Both the position numbers and the translations under genes were made by a program. The notes beneath the pieces were generated by a model, which saw only the letters and a list, made by a program, of their open reading frames with translations, was not told where the DNA came from and made no database searches. Shown piece by piece: positions 10,511 to 19,379 of a DNA stretch of 64,000 nt. The DNA is taken from NCBI GenBank assembly GCA_000737985.1, contig JNVT01000051.1, positions 124,001 through 188,000 on the forward strand. Reading direction: 5' to 3'. Within the stretch, counting starts at the first letter, position 1; each line of letters starts with the position of its first letter. The DNA comes from Gammaproteobacteria bacterium MFB021. GTDB taxonomy: Bacteria > Pseudomonadota > Gammaproteobacteria > Pseudomonadales > Halomonadaceae.

Positions 10511-11188
10511 TCATGCCTTCTCTGATCGCGGCAGCAGGCCGCCGAGCACGATGCGCTGGACGTTGTCGACGCTGGCGGCGAAGAACGTTGGATCGCTGAG
10601 ATCCTGGTCGGAGATGGCCTGAATCTGCACCGCGAAATCGGCGTAGTGCTGGGTGGTGCTCCACAGCAAATAGATGAGGTGATAGGGGTCGACCGGGGCA
10701 AGCTGGCCGCTGTCGATCCACTGCTGCACCGCGCGTGCCTTCTCGGCCATCAGGCTGCGCTGCTCGGCCAGCACCTTGCCCAGTAGCGGCGCACCCTGGA
10801 TCACCTCCAGGCAGTAGAGGCGCGACGCCTGTGGCTGATCGCGCGCGAGTTCGAGCTTTTGCTGGATATAGCGGCGGATGGCGATTTCCGGCGGCGTCTC
10901 GGCACAGATCAGTTCCATCGGCACTTGCCAGCAGCTCAGGATACGCGCGAACACTGCCAGGTAGAGCGTTTCCTTGCTGGCGTAGTGGTAGAGCAGGTTG
11001 GTCTTGGAGACGCCGGCAAGCTCGGCGATGGCATCGAGGCTGGCGCCATGCAGGCCGAACTGGGAAAACAGCGACAGCGCCGCGTCGAGGATCGTCTGGC
11101 GCCGTGCTTCGCTGGCACGCGCTCGCGCTGTGGCCGGTCGGGGAGAGCTGGTCATGGGCTGCAACGCTGACTCGTGGCTATCGTTCAT
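10511..11188 (-). CDS. TetR-family regulator, RutR/YcdC-like
   Basis: 225 aa with an N-terminal TetR helix-turn-helix (about residues 30–77; GVSKTNLLYHYASKETLY) and a C-terminal part resembling the YcdC/RutR type (DFAVQIQAISDQDLSDPTFF). RutR homologues sense pyrimidines, but no rut or dihydropyrimidinase gene is in the window, so the ligand is open. The start is uncertain: ATG at 11188 or 11155, neither with a good ribosome site. It lies divergent from riboflavin synthase across about 285 bases and upstream of metN on the same strand. Confidence 0.75.
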   Translation of the reverse strand: MNDSHESALQPMTSSPRPATARARASEARRQTILDAALSLFSQFGLHGASLDAIAELAGVSKTNLLYHYASKETLYLAVFARILSCWQVPMELICAETPPEIAIRRYIQQKLELARDQPQASRLYCLEVIQGAPLLGKVLAEQRSLMAEKARAVQQWIDSGQLAPVDPYHLIYLLWSTTQHYADFAVQIQAISDQDLSDPTFFAASVDNVQRIVLGGLLPRSEKA

Positions 11189-11473
11189 TACATGCGTCAC
11201 AGCTGAGGGGCTTCGGACGACAGGATGTGGCGGCGGCACGACTGGCCGTCTCTGCGCTGCTAGTTTCCCCTGGATGTGCCGGACACGCGGGCGATCATGC
11301 ATGCGGGCAACAATAGTAGGCAGGCCGCGCGATGGGCGTCAATGTCGCACCTGCGCTCGCGTGCTACCCTACGCAGCGCTCTGGGCGGGTCTGGTAAGCG
11401 AACTGCCAGGCCGGAGTTTTCCGCCCGACTGACTCTCGACCGCTGGCTCAAACGTGAAAAGGAGATCGCTGCG

Positions 11474-12082
11474 ATGTTCACCGGGATCGTTCAGGATATG
11501 GGGACCGTAGTCGCCATCGAACCACGCGAGCAGTTGCACACGCACGTGGTGGCGATGTCACCGGCGCTGCGTGAAGGGCTGGCGCTGGGCGCGTCGGTGG
11601 CCCACAACGGCTGCTGCCTGTCGGTCACCGCGATCGACGGCGAGCACGTCAGTTTCGATCTGATGCGCGAGACCCTGCGCCTGACCAATCTCGGCGCGCT
11701 CAAGGTGGGTGATCGGGTCAACCTGGAGCGTGCCGCGCGCTTCGGTGACGAGATCGGTGGCCATGCCATGTCCGGGCATATCATGGGCATGGCGCGGCTG
11801 ACCGAGATCGACGAGGCGCCCAACAATCGGCGGCTGTGGTTCGCGCTGCCGGCGGGGCTCGAACGCTTCGTATTCGATAAGGGCTATATCGGTATCGACG
11901 GTATCAGCCTGACCATCGGCGAGGTGCGCGGCGAGCGCTTCTGCGTCAATCTGATCCCGGAGACGCTGGCGCGAACCACCATTGGTGAGCGCCTGCCCGG
12001 CGATCAGGTCAATATCGAGATCGACCCGCAGACCCAGGCGATCGTCGAGACGGTGGAGCGCGTGCTGGCCGCCCGGGGCTAG
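11474..12082 (+). CDS. ribC: Riboflavin synthase, alpha chain
   Basis: 202 aa (also called ribE). It dismutates two 6,7-dimethyl-8-ribityllumazine molecules to riboflavin. Two lumazine-binding repeats are seen: MFTGIVQDMGTV with NGCCLSV and GGHAMSGHI in the first half, and KGYIGIDGISLTIG in the second. The start has AAGGAG at 11458–11463. It stands alone, with no other rib gene and no FMN riboswitch recognisable in the 285 bases upstream. Confidence 0.92.
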   Translation: MFTGIVQDMGTVVAIEPREQLHTHVVAMSPALREGLALGASVAHNGCCLSVTAIDGEHVSFDLMRETLRLTNLGALKVGDRVNLERAARFGDEIGGHAMSGHIMGMARLTEIDEAPNNRRLWFALPAGLERFVFDKGYIGIDGISLTIGEVRGERFCVNLIPETLARTTIGERLPGDQVNIEIDPQTQAIVETVERVLAARG

Positions 12083-12300
12083 TTCGGCCACCCAGCGTTC
12101 ATGTGGCGGCACATGGGTCGCGTCGCTGCGGCGGCTTGGGTAACATAAGCGCCTTTGTGCCTCGTCTTCTGGCGTGTGCTGTGGTCAGCGCCAGAATGTC
12201 AGTACGAGAACGTCAGCACTTAGAGGGGCGGTGCCCGAGAGTCAGCCGCGCGGGTACCCTCACCAGGATGCGCCGATTCCGGCCAATGGAGTTTCTTTAG

Positions 12301-12849
12301 ATGAGCAGTATCTACGGCGACTATATCAAGTCGGTCATCCGTACCGTGCCGGACTGGCCCCAGCCCGGCGTGAACTTCCGTGACATTACGCCGCTTCTGC
12401 AGAACAGCGCCGCTTTCCGCAAGCTGATCGACAGCTTCGTGCACCGCTATCAGGAACTCGAGGTCGATGCCATTGCCGCAGTCGACGCGCGCGGTTTCAT
12501 CGTCGGGGCGCCGCTGGCCTACGAGCTGGGCTGCAGCTTCGTGCCGGTGCGCAAGAAGGGCAAGCTACCGTTCAAGACAATCAGCGAGACCTACTCACTG
12601 GAGTATGGTGAATCCACCGTCGAGCTGCACTCGGATGCCTTCCGCGAGCATGATCGTATCGTGATCATCGACGATCTGATCGCCACCGGCGGCACCATGC
12701 TGGCCGCGGCGTCGCTGATCACCCGCAGCGGTGGGCATATCGTCGAGCTGGCGTCGATTCTCGACCTGCCCGAGCTGGGCGGTTCGGCCAAGATTCGCGA
12801 GGCAGGGTACAGCGTCTTCTCCGTGTGCAGCTTCAACGAAGACGAGTGA
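12301..12849 (+). CDS. apt: Adenine phosphoribosyltransferase
   Basis: 182 aa, the family length. Converts adenine and PRPP to AMP. Typical start region [15 protein letters not shown] and the PRPP-binding signature [14 protein letters not shown] (about residues 118–131). The ATG is preceded by GGAG about 11 bases upstream. It is followed after 54 bases by gpt on the same strand, with a GC-rich hairpin between, giving a purine salvage pair. Confidence 0.93.
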   Translation: MSSIYGDYIKSVIRTVPDWPQPGVNFRDITPLLQNSAAFRKLIDSFVHRYQELEVDAIAAVDARGFIVGAPLAYELGCSFVPVRKKGKLPFKTISETYSLEYGESTVELHSDAFREHDRIVIIDDLIATGGTMLAAASLITRSGGHIVELASILDLPELGGSAKIREAGYSVFSVCSFNEDE

Positions 12850-12853
12850 TTCA

Positions 12854-12880
12854 CGCCGCCGCCGATCACCGGCGGCGGCG
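12854..12880 (+). other. GC-rich hairpin between apt and gpt
   Basis: Perfect 11-base-pair stem CGCCGCCGCCG / CGGCGGCGGCG with loop ATCAC and no T-run. It may attenuate or stabilise the apt–gpt message and is not a standard terminator. Confidence 0.55.
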
Positions 12881-12903
12881 CCATCATCGGGTGGAAAAAG
12901 AGC

Positions 12904-13392
12904 ATGAGCGCCAATCGTTATCATCAGCTGTTCACGATCTCCTGGGATCAACTCCACCGGGACGTGCGCACGCTCTGCCACCATCTGGTCGAGCGTGACT
13001 TCAAGGGCATCGTCGCGATCACTCGTGGCGGGCTGATTCCCGCTGCCCTGATCGCGCGCGAGCTCAACGTGCGCCTGATCGACACGGTGTGCATCAAGAG
13101 CTATGACGAGCAGTCCCAGGGCGAACTCGACGTGATGAAAGGGGTCGAGCACGACGGCGACGGCTGGCTGCTGGTGGATGACCTGGTCGACACCGGCAAG
13201 ACCGCGCGGGCGGTACGCGAGATGCTGCCCAAGGCGCATTTCGTCACGATCTATGCCAAGCCGGAAGGGCGGCCGCTGGTCGATCAGTATCTCACCGAGG
13301 TAGCGCAGGACTGCTGGATCCAGTTCCCCTGGGACCTGGGGCACGCCTACGTCGAGCCGCTGGTAGATCAGGTGCGCGCGCCCAAGCCGTGA
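12904..13392 (+). CDS. gpt: Xanthine-guanine phosphoribosyltransferase
   Basis: 162 aa, closely resembling E. coli Gpt: [31 protein letters not shown] (PRPP loop, about residues 92–102) and [20 protein letters not shown]. Converts xanthine or guanine and PRPP to the monophosphates. In Gpt the PRPP loop usually reads DTGGT; here it is DTGKT. Confidence 0.92.
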   Translation: MSANRYHQLFTISWDQLHRDVRTLCHHLVERDFKGIVAITRGGLIPAALIARELNVRLIDTVCIKSYDEQSQGELDVMKGVEHDGDGWLLVDDLVDTGKTARAVREMLPKAHFVTIYAKPEGRPLVDQYLTEVAQDCWIQFPWDLGHAYVEPLVDQVRAPKP

Positions 13393-13478
13393 GCACGGCG
13401 TTTGCCAGTGGCACTAGCTTCCACCGTTTTCCTTTAGGCTTTCCCTTACACCTTCCATTAGCCCACGGAGACACCGGC

Positions 13479-14171
13479 ATGCCTGCGAAAACGCCGCTGC
13501 CCGACAGCTGGAACGCCCAGTTGGGGGCGGAGTTCGACGCCGATTACATGCACCAGCTGCGCGCCTTTCTGGCGGCCGAAAAGGCGGCGCACAAGGTGAT
13601 CTATCCGCACTCCTCGCACTGGTTTCGCGCCTTCGAGCTGACCCCGCTGTCGCAGGTCAAGGTGGTGATCCTGGGTCAGGACCCCTACCACGGCCCCAAC
13701 CAGGCTCACGGCCTGTGCTTCTCGGTGCGTCCGGGCGTGCCCACGCCGCCGTCGCTGCAGAACATCTACAAGGAGCTGGCCCAGGACGTCGGCACCACGG
13801 CGGTTTCCCACGGCTTTCTCGAGCACTGGGCGCGCCAGGGCGTGCTGCTGCTCAACAGCGTGCTCACGGTGGAGCAGGGCAACGCCGGCTCTCACCGCAA
13901 CCGCGGCTGGGAGCGTTTCACCGATCGCGCCATCCAGGTGGTCAACGAGCAGTGTGAAGGCGTGGTCTTCCTGCTCTGGGGCAGCTACGCCCAGAAGAAA
14001 GCCAGTTTCGTCGACCGCCAGCGCCATCTGGTGCTGCACTCGGTGCATCCGTCGCCGCTCTCCGCCCATCGCGGTTTCTTCGGCCAGCGCCACTTCTCCC
14101 AGGCCAACGCCTTCCTCGCCGCCCGCGGGCGTGATCCCATCGACTGGCAGCTGCCGGCGACACCCGAGTAA
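13479..14171 (+). CDS. ung: Uracil-DNA glycosylase
   Basis: 230 aa, the usual length. Removes uracil from DNA in base excision repair. The water-activating loop GQDPYHGP (Asp68) and the minor-groove loop [13 protein letters not shown] are intact. The start at 13479 has GGAGA upstream and gives the normal N-terminus; the frame is open from 13389 but that extension is not conserved in the family. Confidence 0.94.
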   Translation: MPAKTPLPDSWNAQLGAEFDADYMHQLRAFLAAEKAAHKVIYPHSSHWFRAFELTPLSQVKVVILGQDPYHGPNQAHGLCFSVRPGVPTPPSLQNIYKELAQDVGTTAVSHGFLEHWARQGVLLLNSVLTVEQGNAGSHRNRGWERFTDRAIQVVNEQCEGVVFLLWGSYAQKKASFVDRQRHLVLHSVHPSPLSAHRGFFGQRHFSQANAFLAARGRDPIDWQLPATPE

Positions 14172-14316
14172 GAGCCCATTTTCCCAACCCTCTGACGATG
14201 GGCGCCGGGGGCAGGGCAAATGACCCGCGCGGTGGGCGGATGAGTTCGCGTCGCCGCGGGGTGGGCTTGTCGCGTACAATAGGCGGGTTTTTCAATGCTG
14301 ACGAAGGCGCCTATTC

Positions 14317-14946
14317 ATGAGTGTTCATCCCATCGCCCATCCGCTGGTTCAACATAAGCTCGGACTGATGCGGGCTGCCGATATCAGCACCAAGAGTTTT
14401 CGCGAGCTGGCCTGCGAAGTGGCCAAGCTGTTGACCTACGAAGCGACCCAGAATCTGGAGCTGGAGCCGGCGACCATCGAGGGTTGGAACGGCGAGCCGA
14501 TTGCGGTCGAGCAGATCAAGGGCAAGAAAGTCACCATCGTGCCCATTCTGCGCGCTGGCCTGGGCATGCTCGACGGCGTCACTGATCTCATCCCCAGTGC
14601 GCGTATCAGCGTGGTCGGCCTCTATCGCAACGAGGAAACCCTCGAGCCGGTGCCCTATTTCGAGAAGTTCGTGAGCGCCCTCGACGAACGCCTGGCGATC
14701 GTCATCGACCCCATGCTTGCCACCGGCGGTTCCATGGTAGCGACGCTGGACATGCTCAAGGCGCGTGGCTGTCAGCAGATCAAGGTGATCGTGCTGGTGG
14801 CGGCGCCGGAGGGCATCGAGCGCGTTCAACAGGCGCACCCCGAGGTCGAGATCTACACCGCGGCGGTCGACCAGAAGCTCGACGAGCACGGCTATATCGT
14901 GCCCGGGCTGGGTGACGCCGGCGACAAGATCTTCGGTACCCGGTGA
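14317..14946 (+). CDS. upp: Uracil phosphoribosyltransferase
   Basis: 209 aa. Converts uracil and PRPP to UMP. Family landmarks: [12 protein letters not shown] at the start, [10 protein letters not shown] and the PRPP site [11 protein letters not shown]. The stop overlaps the GTG start of mobA by 3 bases, which ties pyrimidine salvage to the Moco genes in one transcript, probably by chance of gene order. Confidence 0.94.
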   Translation: MSVHPIAHPLVQHKLGLMRAADISTKSFRELACEVAKLLTYEATQNLELEPATIEGWNGEPIAVEQIKGKKVTIVPILRAGLGMLDGVTDLIPSARISVVGLYRNEETLEPVPYFEKFVSALDERLAIVIDPMLATGGSMVATLDMLKARGCQQIKVIVLVAAPEGIERVQQAHPEVEIYTAAVDQKLDEHGYIVPGLGDAGDKIFGTR

Positions 14947-15551
14947 TCGCGACCGCCGAGATCACCGGCGTGGTGCTGGCCGGCGGCCGCGGACGGCGCA
15001 TGGGCGGTGAGGACAAGGGTTGGGTGGAACTCGCCCGGCGCCCGCTGATCGAGCATGTGCTGGCGCGCCTGCGCCCCCAGGTCGGCGCACTGGTGATCAG
15101 TGCCAACCGCCATCTGCCGCGCTACCGTGGCTTTGGCGTGCCGGTGGTCGAGGATGTCGCGCCCGATTTTCCCGGCCCGCTGGCCGGCGCGCACGCCGCC
15201 ATGCGCGTGGCGACCACGCCCTGGCTGCTGCTGGCGCCGGTGGACACGCCCTGGTTGCCGCTCGATCTCTGCCAGCGGCTGGCTCAGGTGGCGGTGCAGG
15301 CCGATATCGTCGTGGTGCATGACGGTGAACGGCTGCAACCGTTGACGGCGCTGGTGCGTACCTCCCTCGAGGCGGATCTGGCACGCTGGCTGGAAAGCGG
15401 CGCGGGGCGGGTGCTCGACTTCTACCAGCGCCATCGCTGGTGCCAGGTCGACTTCGCCGACCGCCGCGCCAGTTTTGCCAATCTCAATACGCCGCAGGAG
15501 CGCGAGCGCGCCGAACGCTCGCCCGGTGGTGACGGTGAGAGCGAGAGATGA
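14943..15551 (+). CDS. mobA: Molybdenum cofactor guanylyltransferase MobA
   Basis: 202 aa. Transfers GMP to molybdopterin to make the MGD cofactor. The nucleotide-binding motif [19 protein letters not shown] (residues 12–30) and the Mg site PVDTPWLP are present. It begins with GTG overlapping the upp stop and is followed after 9 bases by mobB. Confidence 0.9.
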   Translation: MIATAEITGVVLAGGRGRRMGGEDKGWVELARRPLIEHVLARLRPQVGALVISANRHLPRYRGFGVPVVEDVAPDFPGPLAGAHAAMRVATTPWLLLAPVDTPWLPLDLCQRLAQVAVQADIVVVHDGERLQPLTALVRTSLEADLARWLESGAGRVLDFYQRHRWCQVDFADRRASFANLNTPQERERAERSPGGDGESER

Positions 15552-15560
15552 GGGCGAGAG

Positions 15561-16145
15561 ATGAGTGAGTCGCTTGCCGCCTGCGCCGGCGGAATTCCGC
15601 TGCTCGGCGTGGTGGCCTGGAGCGGTACCGGCAAGACCACGCTGCTCGAGGCGTTGCTGCCGCGGCTGGCCGAGCATGGCTGGCCGGCGGCGGTGATCAA
15701 GCACGCCCACCACGCCTTCGATATCGATCAGCCCGGCAAGGATAGTCACCGCCTGCGCCAGGCCGGTGCGATGCCCATGCTGGTGGCCTCCGGCAAGCGC
15801 TTTGCGCTGATGATGGAGACGCCGGGGCGCGACGAGCCGGATTTGCCCGCCCTGGTGCGCCAGGTGGCTGCCTTGCGCCCGGCGCTGATTCTGGTCGAGG
15901 GGTTCAAGCAGTGGCCGCTGCCCAAGCTCGAACTCTATCGAGGCGAGCACGAGGAGCCGTTGCTGGCCAGTGATGACCCTTGGGTCGAGGCGGTGGCGCT
16001 CAAGCGGGCCAGTACCATCGATGCGGCTCGTGAGCGCGTGCCGCCGGGGGTGGCGCTGCTCGATCTCGATGATCATGCGGCCATCCTGGCCTGGATTCTG
16101 GCCTGGGCCGAGGCCCGCGCGCCGCGAGACGCCTCTTCGGACTAG
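15561..16145 (+). CDS. mobB: Molybdopterin-guanine dinucleotide adapter MobB
   Basis: 194 aa P-loop GTPase that assists MobA. Walker A WSGTGKT at about residues 20–26, KHAHHAFDIDQPGKDSHRL with a Moco-type switch region, and LVEGFKQWPLPKLE are typical. It lies 9 bases downstream of mobA; the junction carries a short repeat of GCGAGAGATGAG. Confidence 0.9.
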   Translation: MSESLAACAGGIPLLGVVAWSGTGKTTLLEALLPRLAEHGWPAAVIKHAHHAFDIDQPGKDSHRLRQAGAMPMLVASGKRFALMMETPGRDEPDLPALVRQVAALRPALILVEGFKQWPLPKLELYRGEHEEPLLASDDPWVEAVALKRASTIDAARERVPPGVALLDLDDHAAILAWILAWAEARAPRDASSD

Positions 16146-16279
16146 CCAGCATCCAAGGCGCGGGTTTCCGGTCCGATTGCGAGGTGTGCTGCAAGGACTC
16201 GAGGCGTGGGCGTAATGCCTGGAAATTAACTATGCTGAGAGTTTCGGCGTAAGACTTTGAAAGCGAGGCGAATCCTGTC

Positions 16280-17110
16280 ATGACCTTGACGCATCTCAAC
16301 GCCCGTGGCGAGGCGCACATGGTCGACGTGGCCGACAAGCCGGAGAGCCGGCGAGAGGCGCGGGCGCGGGGCCGCATCCGTATGCAGCCGGCCACGCTGG
16401 CGCTGCTGGCCGAGGGTGGCCTGCCCAAGGGCGACGTGCTGGCCACGGCGCGTATCGCCGGCATCCAGGCGGCCAAGCGCACCCATGAGCTGATTCCACT
16501 GTGCCACGCGCTGGCACTGTCGAAGGTGACGCTCGATTTCGAACTCGACAGCACCCAGAATTGCGTCTGGGTCGAGGCGTTTTGCCGCCTCAATGGCCGC
16601 ACCGGGGTCGAGATGGAGGCGCTCACTGCGGTATCGGTGGCGTGCCTGACGCTCTACGACATGTGCAAGGCGGTGGATAAGGCGATGATCATCGACGGCG
16701 TCCAGCTCGAGGAGAAGCGCGGCGGACGCTCCGGTGACTTCTCGCGCCAGGCCACGGAGGTGCGGCACGCGGCGCCGGCCGATGCGAGCCCGCTGATGCC
16801 CGGAGACGGTCCAGCGCAAGACGAGACACCGGTCGTATTGGTACGCGACGAGGCACCGCTCGTGTCGGTGCGCTTCCTCGCCGAGTTGCGTGAGCGCCTG
16901 GGGGAGGAGCAGACCGAGCTCGATCCGGCGCAGCTGACGGCCGGTAACATCGCCGGAGTCAAGCGGGCGCTGATGGCGGCCGACCCGCGCTATGCGCTGC
17001 TCGCAGAAGGCCGGGTGCTGGCGGCGCGCAATCAGGTCATGGCCACCGACGACACGCCGGTGGCGCCGGGGGACGAGATCGCCTTCTTTCCGCCGGTGAC
17101 CGGCGGCTAG
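16280..17110 (+). CDS. moaC: MoaC–MoaD fusion (cPMP synthase fused to molybdopterin synthase small subunit)
   Basis: 276 aa in one uninterrupted frame. Residues 1–160 are Moa[25 protein letters not shown] and the catalytic stretch [11 protein letters not shown] with Asp127 and Lys130, matching E. coli Asp128/Lys131. Residues 161–190 form a linker rich in Ala, Pro, Asp and Glu. Residues 191–276 are a complete MoaD with the identical ending FFPPVTGG, so the C-terminal Gly-Gly that carries the thiocarboxylate is free. MoaC makes cyclic pyranopterin monophosphate and MoaD delivers sulfur to it with MoaE, so the fusion joins successive steps. moaE follows closely. Confidence 0.92.
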   Translation: MTLTHLNARGEAHMVDVADKPESRREARARGRIRMQPATLALLAEGGLPKGDVLATARIAGIQAAKRTHELIPLCHALALSKVTLDFELDSTQNCVWVEAFCRLNGRTGVEMEALTAVSVACLTLYDMCKAVDKAMIIDGVQLEEKRGGRSGDFSRQATEVRHAAPADASPLMPGDGPAQDETPVVLVRDEAPLVSVRFLAELRERLGEEQTELDPAQLTAGNIAGVKRALMAADPRYALLAEGRVLAARNQVMATDDTPVAPGDEIAFFPPVTGG

Positions 17111-17150
17111 CGAGATGATCCAGAATGGCGAACAGCCCGGGGAGCAAGGT

Positions 17151-17612
17151 ATGCAGATCGACATTCGCGTGCAGCAGGCAGCGTTCGACGCCGCCACCAT
17201 GCAGCAGCGTCTGACCGCTGGACGCCGTGATATCGGGGCGCTGGTGAGCTTCACCGGTCTGGTTCGCGACATCAACGAGCGCCCCGATGTCGAAGCGCTG
17301 ACCCTCGAACACTTTCCGGGCATGACCGAGCCCGCGCTCGAGACCATCGCCCGCGATGCTGGGGCGCGCTGGCCGCTCACGGGGGTCGGCGTGGTCCACC
17401 GGGTCGGTCGGCTGACACCAGGGGATCCGATCGTGCTGGTCATGGTGACCAGCGCGCATCGGCGGGCGGCCTTCGAGGCCTGCGACTTCATCATGGATCG
17501 ATTGAAGACGCGGGCGCCGTTCTGGAAGAAAGAGCACACGGCCAGTGGCGACTACTGGGTTTCTGAACGACAGAGCGACCATGACGATGCCGGTCGTTGG
17601 GAGCGAGCATGA
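17151..17612 (+). CDS. moaE: Molybdopterin synthase catalytic subunit MoaE
   Basis: 153 aa. Inserts sulfur from MoaD into cPMP. Lys119 and Lys126 in [11 protein letters not shown] fall on the same numbers as the catalytic lysines of E. coli MoaE, which supports the start at 17151; an alternative ATG at 17115 would add 12 residues. [12 protein letters not shown] is also conserved. The stop overlaps the moaA start by 4 bases (ATGA). Confidence 0.93.
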   Translation: MQIDIRVQQAAFDAATMQQRLTAGRRDIGALVSFTGLVRDINERPDVEALTLEHFPGMTEPALETIARDAGARWPLTGVGVVHRVGRLTPGDPIVLVMVTSAHRRAAFEACDFIMDRLKTRAPFWKKEHTASGDYWVSERQSDHDDAGRWERA

Positions 17613-18598
17613 CAGCACTGATCGACGACTTCTCGCGCCGGGTGCGCTACGTGCGCATCTCGGTCACCGATCGCTGCGATTTCCGCTGCGTCTACTGCAT
17701 GAGCGAGGAGATGACCTTTCTGCCGCGAGCCCAGGTGCTCACCCTGGAGGAGCTCGAACAGGTGGCGCGTGCGTTCACCGAGCTGGGCGTGGAGAAGGTT
17801 CGCTTGACCGGCGGCGAGCCGCTGGTGCGTCAGGGTGTCGACGGCCTCGTCGAGCGGATCGGTGGCTTGCCGGGCCTGCGCGAACTGGCCATGACCACCA
17901 ACGGGGCCAGCCTGCGCAAGCACGCCGTGGCACTAAAGCGCGGCGGCCTGTCGCGGCTCAACATCAGCCTCGACTCTCTCGATCCCGAACGTTTTCGCCG
18001 TCTGACCCGTACCGGCGATCTGGCCAAGGTGATCGACGGTATTCACGCCGCTCAGGATGCCGGCTTCGAGCGTATCAAGCTCAACGCGGTGGTTCTCAAG
18101 GGGCGTAACGACGACGAGATTCTCGACCTGGTCGACTTCGCCAGGGCGGAAGGGTTGGATATCAGCTTTATCGAAGAGATGCCGCTGGGGGATGTCTCCG
18201 ATCACTCGCGCGGTGAGACCTTTTATTCCAGCGACGCTGTCCAGGCGCGGATCGAAACCCGGCATGCGCTGCTGCCTTCTGCCGAATCTTCGCTCGGTCC
18301 CTCGCGCTATTTTCGCATGCACGACAGCGACAGCCGAATCGGTTTCATCTCGCCCCATAGCCACAACTTCTGCAGCACCTGTAATCGTGTTCGGGTCACC
18401 GTGGAGGGCCGCTTGTTGCTCTGTCTGGGCAACGAGCACTCGGTCGATTTGCGCCACACGCTGCGGCGCTATCCCGGTGAACTCGAACCGTTGAAGGAGC
18501 AGATCGTGGCGGCCATGGCGCTCAAGCCGGAGCGACATCACTTCACTACCGATGGCGATGTCCAGGTCGTGAGGTTCATGAATATGACGGGTGGCTAA
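17609..18598 (+). CDS. moaA: GTP 3',8-cyclase MoaA (radical SAM)
   Basis: 329 aa. Catalyses the first step of Moco synthesis from GTP. Radical-SAM cluster cysteines CDFRCVYC at 23, 27 and 30, TGGEPLVR, a second cluster region (NFCSTCNR with a further Cys in LLLCLG) and the C-terminal Gly-Gly. Last gene of the mobA–mobB–moaCD–moaE–moaA run, followed by a strong terminator. moaB/mog and moeA are not in the window. Confidence 0.94.
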   Translation: MTALIDDFSRRVRYVRISVTDRCDFRCVYCMSEEMTFLPRAQVLTLEELEQVARAFTELGVEKVRLTGGEPLVRQGVDGLVERIGGLPGLRELAMTTNGASLRKHAVALKRGGLSRLNISLDSLDPERFRRLTRTGDLAKVIDGIHAAQDAGFERIKLNAVVLKGRNDDEILDLVDFARAEGLDISFIEEMPLGDVSDHSRGETFYSSDAVQARIETRHALLPSAESSLGPSRYFRMHDSDSRIGFISPHSHNFCSTCNRVRVTVEGRLLLCLGNEHSVDLRHTLRRYPGELEPLKEQIVAAMALKPERHHFTTDGDVQVVRFMNMTGG

Positions 18599-18635
18599 TC
18601 GACTTCGCCACCCGGCACGAGTGTCGCCGATTATT

Positions 18636-18667
18636 AAAAGGTCTGCACTTTGTGCGGGCCTTTTTTT
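18636..18667 (+). terminator. Rho-independent terminator after moaA
   Basis: AAAAGGTCTGCAC and GTGCGGGCCTTTT form a stem with a small internal mismatch and loop TTT, ending in seven T. Confidence 0.85.
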
Positions 18668-18758
18668 GATTTAAATCCTTGCCAAACTATGCCTCGGGAA
18701 TATACTTTCTGAAAATGATTCGGCGCAAAGCCGTCAATGCGCATGGTAAGGAGGGACG

Positions 18759-19049
18759 ATGTCCACGGAATCTTTGGAACGTATCGCGCGCAATAAAAAC
18801 GTGGCGCGCGCCGCTGCTCGTCAATTGAGCATGGAGCAACTGCACAAGTTGTCCGAAGTCATCAATGAGGTGATCGAGCAGAAACAGCAGGAAGATCACC
18901 AGCGCCAGCAAGAAGAAGCCGACAAGCAGCGCAAGCTCGCTGAAATTCGTGAAGCGATGAACGATGCCGGCCTGTCGATGGACGACCTGGTCGGCGAACA
19001 GCCGCGCAAGCGGCGTGGACGTCCGCCCAAGAACGCCAGCAAAGTCTGA
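18759..19049 (+). CDS. H-NS-like protein with C-terminal AT-hook
   Basis: 96 aa, very charged. Residues 1–75 resemble the H-NS N-terminal oligomerisation region: short helices, a coiled coil rich in Gln/Glu/Arg (QKQQEDHQRQQEEADKQRK) and the closing EIREAMNDAGLSMDDLVG, like the H-NS segment before its linker. The usual DNA-binding domain with a TWxGxGRxP motif is absent. The tail reads RKRRGRPPKNASKV, an AT-hook core (RGRP). A nucleoid-binding or xenogeneic-silencing role is inferred from these parts. AT-rich DNA precedes the gene, GGAGG stands 6–10 bases before ATG, and it is a single-gene unit. Confidence 0.75.
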   Translation: MSTESLERIARNKNVARAAARQLSMEQLHKLSEVINEVIEQKQQEDHQRQQEEADKQRKLAEIREAMNDAGLSMDDLVGEQPRKRRGRPPKNASKV

Positions 19050-19177
19050 TCGCTGGCCGGGACGATATCAGCCGATGCGAGCGGATGAAGTGAGAAGCTG
19101 GCAGGTGCGAGTAGAGAGGAGCTGTGGCGAGTTCGGGACGATATCGAAAGGGCTTTGGCGCCCGGCGCTGCGGCCCT

Positions 19178-19186
19178 TGGTATACT
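19178..19186 (+). promoter_or_regulatory. Extended -10 promoter upstream of a possible sRNA
   Basis: TGGTATACT fits an extended -10 (TG-N-TATACT). No convincing -35 is seen. No reading frame on this strand follows before the terminator at 19304. Confidence 0.4.
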
Positions 19187-19192
19187 GCTAGC

Positions 19193-19333
19193 GTTTGGAT
19201 TCCGGCAGGCAAAAGCCATCGATTCAGTATCATGCCACCGCTCATTGCCATACCGGGGCGACAAGCTCCTTTCCGCCATCGCAGTAGCTTTCTTGTCTAG
19301 TCGAAACGCGCCGAGCTTATGCTCGGCGCGTTT
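19193..19333 (+). ncRNA. Candidate small RNA between the H-NS-like gene and RNase J
   Basis: An extended -10 box and a strong rho-independent terminator delimit about 140 bases without a plausible gene. I do not recognise the family. It could equally be the 3' untranslated part of the upstream gene. The rest of the 19050–19379 gap (330 bases) holds nothing else I can identify. Confidence 0.35.
19304..19333. terminator. Bidirectional terminator hairpin
   Basis: Perfect 13-base-pair stem AAACGCGCCGAGC / GCTCGGCGCGTTT with loop TTAT, followed by TT on the plus strand and preceded by AAA. It can serve the plus-strand transcript and the convergent RNase J gene ending at 19380. Confidence 0.8.
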
Positions 19334-19379
19334 TTCGTGCGCCCAGGTGAAAGCCTGAACGCCTGGAGAGAGCGGGCAT

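Noticed and set aside
11189-11473. FMN riboswitch before riboflavin synthase
   Set aside because: The conserved core of the RFN element (AGGG...GTGAAATTCCC type) is absent.
12103-12383. Small open frames between ribC and apt
   Set aside because: No ribosome site and no sensible composition; they overlap the apt start in another frame.
16146-16279. Moco riboswitch before the moaCD gene
   Set aside because: I could not place the conserved Moco-RNA helices in the 134-base gap; it needs a covariance search to be certain.
17030-17160. Frameshift or stop between MoaC and MoaD
   Set aside because: The reading frame from 16280 to 17110 is continuous, so the fusion is real in this sequence.
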